The notes under the pieces: model-generated
The model's input: only the letters and a program-made list of their open reading frames with translations
What the model was told of the DNA's origin: nothing
Database searches by the model: none
Assembly (NCBI GenBank): GCA_006176705.1
Contig: QRFJ01000505.1
Coordinates: 434,001-498,000 of the forward strand
Direction: 5' to 3'
DNA length: 64,000 bases
From: Cocos nucifera
Taxonomy: Eukaryota; Streptophyta; Magnoliopsida; Arecales; Arecaceae
Position numbers and translations under genes: made by a program
Part shown: piece by piece, positions 56,888 through 64,000 of the stretch
Layout: every line of letters starts with the position of its first letter
How positions within the stretch are numbered: position 1 is the first letter of the stretch

Positions 56888-58462
56888 TCAATTGGCTATA
56901 AATCTAAGTCCCATCTTCTTAAGATGGACTTTGATCTGCTGCTGGCCTAATGGCTTTGTATTTGGATCTGCCGCATTGTCTACAGAGTCAACTCTCTTGA
57001 CCTCGACATAATCTTTCTCGAGGTAATCATGGTTGATGTGGTATCGCTGCTCGATGTGCTTAGATTTTTGGTGAGACCTTGGCTCCTTAGCAAGGGCTAT
57101 GGTTTCATTATTATCACAGTACAGAGGAATAGCATCTGATGGCATCACTCCGATCTCTATGGTGAACTTCTTATATCAGAATGCCTTGTTTGCAGCTTCT
57201 GAAGTAGCGATGTACTCTACTTTCATGGTGGAATCTGCTATCACTGTTTGCTTGGAACTCTTCCAACTGATAGCACCAATATTGCACGTAAACAGACTTT
57301 TAGATGTCGACTTTCGATCATCTATATCGTACATAAAATTCGAGTCTGTATATCCATGGACTTGCAGTTTTCCATTACCAAAGACCAACATCATATCCTT
57401 AGTTTTTCTTAAGTACTTAAGGATACATTTCATGGAAGTCTAGTGTTCTTCACCTGGAATCGACTGATATCGGCTTGTGACACTCACAGCATGGGCTATA
57501 TCAGGTCGTGTACATAACATGGCATACATGAGGCTCCCTATTGCTGAAGCATAAGGGATCTTGCTCATGCATTCAATCTCTTCAGGTGTGCTAGGGTACA
57601 TTTTCATGGAGAGATGAATGCCATGTCTGAAGGGTACCAAATCCCTCTTGGAGTTTTCTATGCTAAACCTCTTTGCATTCCCTCTATGTACATCTTCTAT
57701 GAAAGACCTAGCATCCTTCTCGGTCTATCTTTATAGACCTTAATTCCTAAAATGAAGGATGCTTCTTCTAGAACTTTCATGAAGAATTCTTTTGATAACC
57801 ACATTTTAACTATGGTCAACATGGGAATATCATTGTCAATAAGGAGGATATCATCCACGTACAGTACGAGAAAGACAATAGCGCTCCCACTGATCCTTTT
57901 GAAAATACATGGTTCCTCCTCATTTTTGATGAAACCAAATAATTTGATCACATCATTAAAATGAGTATTCCAGCTCCGAGATGCTTGCTTAAGTCCATAT
58001 ATGGACCTTTACATCTTGCATACTTTGTGATCAGCATCACTGGATATGAAACCTAATGGCTGTTCCATATAGATATCTTCCTCAAGGTATCCATTTAACA
58101 ATGCTATTTTCACATCCATTTGCCATATTTCATAACTAAAATAGGCTACAATACCAAGCAATATGCGGATGGACTTTAGCATAGCTATTGGTGAAAAAGT
58201 AACCTGATAGTCAATGCCTTTGCACTGACTATACTCTTTTGCCACTAATCTTGCTTTGAATGTCTCCACATTCCCATCTACACCAATCTTTCTCTTGTAG
58301 ATCCATTTACACCCAATAGGTACATACCTTCTGGTGGATCTACCAAGATCCAAACTTGGTTTCAGTGCATTGAGTCAATTTCTAACTTCATTGCTTCTAA
58401 CCATTTCTCGGAGTCGATATCTAATATCACCTCATCATAGATTTAGGATCATCACCATTAAC
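56888..58462 (-). pseudogene. Element H: RT and RNase H, copy 1
   Basis: RT reads GCKWIYKRKIGVDGNVETFK, ARLVAKEYSQCKGIDYQVTF, YEIWQMDVKIALLNGYLEED and YGLKQASRSWN, then FLVLYVDDILLIDNDIPMLT with an intact YVDD box (about 57870). RKTKDMMLVFGNGKLQVHGY, TDSNFMYDIDDRKSTSKSLF, KQTVIADSTMKVEYIATSEA, AIPLYCDNNETIALAKEPRS and DPNTKPLGQQQ follow as connection and RNase H down to 56888. A few stops and frameshifts (near 57660-57700 and 57440) break it. The RT start at about 58460 is joined to a leader fragment rather than to integrase, so this copy could not be translated in the normal polyprotein. Confidence 0.87.
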
Positions 58463-58680
58463 CCAAGCCATCCTCCAGCCCATAGCATCCAATGCCTAAT
58501 AGACATGGTTGCATCTTCCCAGTGCAATGGAACCACTATGACCAACCAAGAATAATCAACCTCGGAAAGGGCCCGCACATCTACAATGGTGGAAGACCTT
58601 AGATTTAATCTTTTCTTAGGAAGATTTGACTTAGATCTCTTTAAACTTGACTTGACATAGTCATAACCATTATGACTAAC
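58463..58680 (-). repeat. Misplaced leader fragment inside element H
   Basis: About 220 bases (CATAGCATCCAATGCCTAAT, GGGCCCGCACATCTACAATG) repeat 62946-63165, the leader region upstream of gag. Here they lie between the RNase H end of copy 2 and the RT start of copy 1. An open frame at 58435-58692 crosses the joints and is chimeric. Confidence 0.85.
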
Positions 58681-60240
58681 CTGCTGGCCCAATGGCTTTG
58701 TGAGTGGGTCTGCCGCATTATCTACGGAGTTGACTCTCTTGACCGCGATATAACCCTTCTTGAGGTAATCGCGGATGAGGCGGTATCGCCGCTCGATGTG
58801 CTAGATTTTTGATGAGACCTTAGCTCCTTAGCAAGGGCTATAGCACCATTATTGTCATAGTAGAGAGGAATGGCATCACTCCAATTTTTGCGATGAATTT
58901 TTTGTACCAGAATGCCTCTTTCGCAGCTTCTGACATAGCGATGTACACTGCTTCCATGGTGGAATCTGTTATCACTATCTACTTGAAACACTTCCAACTG
59001 ACAACACCACCATTACATATAAATAGACTCCCAGATGTTGACTTTCGATCATCTATATCAGACATAAAATTCAAGTCTGTATACCCCTGGACTTGGAGTT
59101 CTCCATTATCAAAAACCAATAATATATCATTAGTTCTTCTCAAGTACTTAAGGATACATTTCATAGAAGTTCAGTATTCTTCATCTGGATTCGACTGATA
59201 TCTGCTTGTGACACTCATAGCATGGGCTATATCAGGTCGTGTACATAACATGGCATACATGAGGCTCCCTATTACTGAAGCATAAGAAATCTTACTCATG
59301 CATTCTATCTCCTCAGGTGTGCTAGGGCACATCTTCATGGAGAGATGAATGCCATGTCTGAAGGGTACCAAACCCCTCTTGGAGTTTTCCTTACTAAATC
59401 TCTTTAGCACTTCCTCTATGTACATCTTTTGTGAAAGACCTAGCATCCTTCTCGATCTATCTTTATAGACCTTAATTTCTAGAATGAATGATGCTTCTTC
59501 TAGATCTTTTATGGAGAATTCTTTTGATAACTACATTTTAACTGTGGTCAACATGAAAATATCATTTCCAATAAGGAGGATATCATCCATGTACAGTACG
59601 AGGAAGGCAATAACGCTACCACTGATCCTTTTCAAAATATTTGGTTCCTCCTCATTTTTGATAAAATCAAATAATTTGATCACATCATTAAAATGAGTAT
59701 TCCAGCTCTGAGATGCTTGCTTAAGTCCATATATGGACCTTTGCAGCTTACATACTTTGTGATCAACATCACTGAATGTAAAACCTAGTGGCTATTCCAT
59801 ATAGATATCTTCCTCAAGGTATCCATTTAAGAATGCCATTTTTATATCTATTTGCCATATTTCATAATCAAAATAGGCTGCAATAGCAAGCAATGTGCGG
59901 ATGGACTTTAGCATAGCTATTGACGAAAAGATATCCTGATAGTCAATGCCTTCATGCTGACTATATCCTTTTGCCATAATTCTAGCTTTGAATGTCTCCA
60001 CATTCCCATCTGCACCAATCTTTCTCTTATAGATCCATTTACACCCAATAGGTACTATACCTTCTGGTGGATCTACCAAGGTCCAGACTTGGTTTGAGTG
60101 CATCGAGTCAATTTCTGACTTCATTGCCTCTAACCATTTCTCAGAGTTGATATCTGATATCGCCTCATCATAGGTTTTGGGATCATCACCATGAACCTCA
60201 TTACCTACGAGGAACATTTTCTTTACTTTCTCTGAAATAG
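58681..60240 (-). pseudogene. Element H: RT and RNase H, copy 2
   Basis: RT begins in the 60217-59792 stretch with VHGDDPKTYDEAISDINSEK, WLEAMKSEIDSMHSNQVWTL, GCKWIYKRKIGADGNVETFK and YEIWQIDIKMAFLNGYLEED. The palm box is YMDD (about 59590). Then MLGLSQKMYIEEVLKRFSKE, TRPDIAHAMSVTSRYQ, KCILKYLRRTNDILLVFDNG, YTDLNFMSDIDDRKSTSGSL and an ADSTMEA-like part give the connection and RNase H. It ends near 58681 in a KPLG stretch, where a leader fragment is fused. The offset to copy 1 is about 1745 bp. Breaks include a shift in the palm and stops in RNase H. Confidence 0.87.
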
Positions 60241-61250
60241 TACCTAACTACCTCTCAGGGGAATAGAAAATCCTTTCCAATCTACGAGGTTGAGGAGGTA
60301 GTGATTGTATTGGCTTAACCTGATTTGGTTCTATTGGATCCTTAGCTCGTTGCTCTTGTCAAACTTTCTCCTCGAGCTTGATCTGCTTTCCAATGTCACT
60401 ATTTTGAATAAATTATTTTTCAAGAAAGATGGTATGCTGACTCACAATCACATTGTGGTCTTCTAGAATGTAGAAATAATATCCTAATAACTCTTTAGGA
60501 TATCCTATAAATCGAGTTCTAAAGGATCTATACTCTAACTTGTCCACTTGTTATCTTTTGACATGAAATGGACAACTCCAAATTCTGAGATGACTCAGAC
60601 TTGGTTTCTTATCATGCCATATCCCATACGGTGTGGTAGGAACGGTTTTAAACGGACCCCTATTCAGTATATATAGCAGTTAACAGACTATATCTTCAAA
60701 GAAAATTAGGAAGGTCTGTGAGCTCATCATGGATCGGACCATATCTAATAGGGTCCAGTTCCTCCATTCTAAAATCCCATTGAGTCCATTGAGAGACTAT
60801 GCCATTTTACTTAAGATAGCCTAAAAATTTTTGACTAAGGATTCACCTCCTCGATCTGATCAAAGAATCTTAATGGATTTTTGAATTTGCTTTTCTACTT
60901 CATATCTAAATTTTTTGAACTTTTCAAAAGCTTCAGACTTGTGTCTTATAAGATACACGTACCTATATTGAGATAAATCATCGATAAAGATTATGAAGTA
61001 GACAAAGTTGCCTCTAGCCAATACATTAAATGGGCCGCACACATCAATATGTACTAGGGCAAGTAGATTCATGGCCCTTTCCCCATGTCCTACAAAAGGG
61101 AGCTTAGTCATTTTGCCATGAAGACATGATTTATAAATTGGATATGACTCAAAAGTCAACAGACTCAATAGCCTGATTTTCTCCAATTTGTTAGCCCTAT
61201 CTTCTGCCATATGACCTAGCCTTAGGTGCCTAGATATCTATCGTTTGGAC
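60241..61250 (-). pseudogene. Element H: integrase
   Basis: The pre-integrase and zinc region reads ANKLEKIRLLSLLTF, then YKSCLHGKMTKLPFVGHGER. The core reads ALVHIDVCGPFNVLARGNFV and YFIIFIDDLSQYRYVYLIRH, KSEAFEKFKKFRYEVEKQIQ (61210-60860); the first Asp lies in HIDVCGP. After a stop, SDRGGES carries the second Asp, and WRNWTLLDMVRS lies just after the expected Glu. YRSFRTRFIGYPKELLGYYF and a hydrophobic YILEDHNVIVSQHTIFLEK close the C-terminal part. Stops near 60858 and beyond and a frameshift prevent activity. Confidence 0.83.
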
Positions 61251-62543
61251 TATCCCTAGGTTGTTTTGATCTTATGGCATTCATATTTTGGTCGATATTA
61301 AAGATAGATACATCAATATATAACTGATAGAGATCATTAATGAGGAAACCATTGTAATTTTATTTCTTTCATAAAGAATATTACAATGATCCTTAAGAAA
61401 ACTAATTACATAGCCTTCTTATGCTAAACATGAAACAGAAATCAAATTTCTACTTGCAGTAGGCACATAGTAACAATCCCTAAGTACTAAATCTAAGCCA
61501 GGTGGTAGTCGAAGAGAATAGGTTCCCATGATCATAGCAGCAACTCTTATTCCATTTTCGATGCGTAGGATAATTTTACCATCCCTCAGCCTCTTGCTAT
61601 CCTTAGGATCCTGTATGAAAGTGCATAATTAAGCACTAGAACCAGAGTCAAGCACCCAACTAGATGCAGAAAAAATTGTAAGGTTAGATTCAATAACGAG
61701 CATACCTCCAGAAGGACCTATCTCCTTCTTATTCTTCAGGGTGGCTAAGTATATAGGGCAGTTCCACTTTCAGTGGCCGTCTGTGTTACAATAAAAATAC
61801 TTTCCTTTATCAGCAGCCTTCTTCTTCAGTTCTGCCTTCTTCTTCTTTCCATCTTCCACCTTTTGCCTTTTCACAGACTTCTTCTTCTTCCCAAAAGACT
61901 TTCTCTTGGAAGAAGTCTGTTCCATAGCAAGTACTGAGACTTTAGAACCTTTCATAGAAAGCTTAGCAGTAACCAGCATGTTCATAAGTTTGGCTAGAGT
62001 ACTATGAAGTTTATGCATATGGTAGTTCATGATGAACTGCCCATACGCATCAGTCAAGGATTGTAGAATTATGTCATTCTACAGATCCTGATCTAACTTC
62101 ACTCCGAGCTTCTCAAACTCTTCCAAGTCCTTGATCATCATCAAACAATGATCTTGGATTGAATGCCCATCATGCATTTTAGCCATAAAAAGTCATTTAG
62201 TGATCTGATACTTGGCTGCGCGACTCTGTTCACCAAACACCTCTTGCAAGTGAGCCAACATTTGGCGAGCAGTCTTGATATCTTCATGTTGGTGCTGAAG
62301 CTCATCAGATATTGAGCTCAATATATAGTATCTGATCTTGTTATCTTCATCCATCCATTTGTCAAGAGATGCTCTCTATTCAACGGATGGATGGACTGAT
62401 AAGGTGGGAGGATTCTGATCCAATACATGAGTTAACTTCTTAGAATCCAAAAAAATTTTGAAGTTCTAAAGCCAATCCTTGTAATTAGGTCCGATCAGTC
62501 TATGGGTGTCCAGGATATGCGCTAGTGGGTTGGATAAAGACAT
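61251..62543 (-). pseudogene. Element H: gag and protease
   Basis: Gag starts at the ATG at 62543 (MSLSNPLAHILDTHRLIGPN, YKDWL), continuing DKWMDEDNKIRYYILSSISD and HLQEVFGEQSRAAKYQITK with few stops, the copia gag (UBN2-like) pattern. The open stretch 62057-61770 has a lysine-rich tail (FGKKKKSVKRQKVEDGKKKK) and the zinc knuckle YFYCNTDGHWKWNC, in which the first Cys is Tyr. The protease follows at about 61680 with WVLDSGSSA, its DSG active site intact, then YYVPTASRNLISVSCLA. The stop after GSSA and others inactivate it. Gag would form the particle; protease would mature it. Confidence 0.83.
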
Positions 62544-64000
62544 TTTCCTATAGAGAGTCAAAGTTTCTAGTAAGATTTTATAATTAAGACTTGACCAATT
62601 TATTTAGGATTTTGATTTTTAAATAAATTAGCTTCCACTATTTTTTTGGATTCCTACACTTCCTCTGTAGAGATGCAAAAATCTCCATAATTAATGATTT
62701 CTAGTGGGTGGTGCAGTCCCATCAACTGACTCATCACCTCACCTAATAGTTATTGGTGATGGGTTAGCCAATGAGTGAATAACTCTTGTCCAATGATTCT
62801 CTAATCATGGTGTACCCATGCTTCATCTCTAATTCATGAATCTCACCATGCCCGAAATATTGATTCACTTCTTAGTTAAGTCAGACCGAACATTTGCATA
62901 GATTGGATTTCTAATTGGGTCTCTCACCGTATCCAGAATATTGAGCTCAATCCATACTCCAGCCCGTAGCATCCGATGCTTAATAGACATGGTTGCATCT
63001 TTTTGGTACAACTGAACCACTGTGACCAACCGAGAACAACCAAACTTGGGAAGGGCCCGCACATCTATAATGGTGAAAGACCTTAGACTTAATATTTTCT
63101 TAGGGAGATTTGATTTAGGTCTTTTTAAATTTGACTTGATATAGTCATAACCATTATGACAAACCTAGTGGCATGGGTTAGCTCGGATTATTAGCCACCT
63201 CAAATCAGGACTGAGCCAACAAATATGGCTAGGTAAGTAAGACCGATGGAAGGGATATGCCATTAACTTGACAAGAATGCATTCGAGTTGAGTAGCTCCT
63301 AATTAAAAATCAGTCGCTCATATCTACTAAACTTACCTTAGATACCAAATTATTAAGCCAGAACTAATCGAGTTAGTCTACAATCCAAACTCTAACCACT
63401 GAGCCTAATTAGGTCTTAACTTGATCGATCACTCATGTGACTCGATCTTGATCCAAACTTAATCATATTAGGTTGGTCAATTTAAGCACTCTTGATCCCA
63501 TCTAACCGACTCTTAATTCAATTTGATCAACTGCTAGACCTAATTGAGCTATCCAAGCTCGAACCCAATTTTATGAATATGTCTTAGATCTGAAAACTTT
63601 TAATTTTAGACCTAATATATTTCATAATCTTAATTCTTAATTAAGATTAGGATTTATAAACAAAATATGTAAATAAAATCCTAGGATTTCAGGATCTAAG
63701 ATTTTGCAGAAAATAAGTTTTCGATTTTTGATTAAGGACGAACGCGCAGCACCCCTACACATCATAAGAACTCCCCAACGAATGGAAGGAGAGGGCCTTT
63801 AAATCCTTCTGTGTTCTTATTATTGGACGGCTAAGGAGAATGCCTTAATCAAAAATATGATGAATCTACAAAACTATTTAGATCTACATATATATCACAT
63901 ATATAAAATTGATCTAACTTAAAAACATATTTTGCATACATCTCATATATCATATCATGCATGTTTCTAGACCTAAATCATTTCATAAATATCTAAAAAA
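62544..64000 (-). other. Element H: untranslated leader
   Basis: No gene is visible between the gag start and the window end. The part 62946-63165 is repeated at 58463-58680. The part from about 63220 on resembles the leader of element B. A PBS is not reached. The right end of the window lies within this leader. Confidence 0.6.

Larger units (their letters stand above)
54603..64000 (-). mobile_element. Element H: Ty1/copia retrotransposon with a repeated RT-RNase H block
   Basis: Minus-strand order from the right: leader (64000 to 62544), gag, protease, integrase, RT-RNase H (copy 2), a short leader fragment, RT-RNase H (copy 1), purine tract and 3' LTR. The 5' LTR and PBS must lie beyond 64000. 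Gag, protease and both palm motifs are better kept than in B, so this is one of the younger copia copies, though stops and shifts are present throughout. Confidence 0.85.

Noticed and set aside
57099..57443. 114-codon plus frame, and similar ones at 58893 and 59484
   Set aside because: They are complements of copia RNase H and RT on the minus strand.

Overview
This window looks like plant nuclear DNA, probably from a monocot with a large genome; a palm-like species is a guess. It is AT-rich. I found no intact host gene, no rRNA or tRNA gene and no CRISPR array. Almost all of it can be assigned to LTR retrotransposons that inserted into one another, were partly duplicated and then decayed. Two groups dominate: Ty3/gypsy elements of the Tat type (with the extra archaeal-type RNase H; copies A, C, E/F and I) and Ty1/copia elements (B, D, H, J and K). 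Element letters are mine.

Layout. 1-4521: element A (+), the 3' half of a Tat element, with RNase H, integrase, a 116-bp tandem array and the 3' LTR. 4522-9249: a plus-strand copia LTR split by a minus-strand solo LTR (G, 4681-7564). 9250-20763: copia D (+), broken by a Tat insertion. That insertion was then tandemly duplicated together with the copia 3' end (offset about 6.47 kb), giving E (9524-11642) and F (13194-18111). 20764-49114: copia B (-), with 2.9-kb LTRs at both ends. Inside its integrase gene sits the 17.7-kb Tat element C (25481-43186, -), flanked by a perfect GGTTG target duplication. C itself holds two younger insertions: a 1541-bp TGATA...TATCA element in its 3' LTR and a 3.5-kb copia-like element J (31241-34709) in its antisense gene. 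49115-51521: an LTR-like stretch and a SIRE-like copia reverse transcriptase fragment K (+). 51522-54602: element I, the LTR-PBS-gag end of another Tat element (+). 54603-64000: copia H (-), with a duplicated RT-RNase H block, running off the window.

How the parts worked: in each element the left and right LTRs supplied promoter and polyadenylation signals; PBS and PPT primed reverse transcription; gag made the particle; protease, reverse transcriptase, RNase H and integrase copied and inserted the element. Element C also carries, on the opposite strand between pol and the 3' LTR, a gene of the 'putative gypsy type transposon' (PF04195-like) kind with coiled coils. All coding regions are broken by stops or frameshifts, and several catalytic residues are replaced, so no copy appears able to move by itself. 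The most informative signals are the nesting order with target duplications, the tandem arrays in LTRs and 3' non-coding regions, and the rearranged elements (E/F, H, J, and the repeated LTR/PBS/gag block in C).
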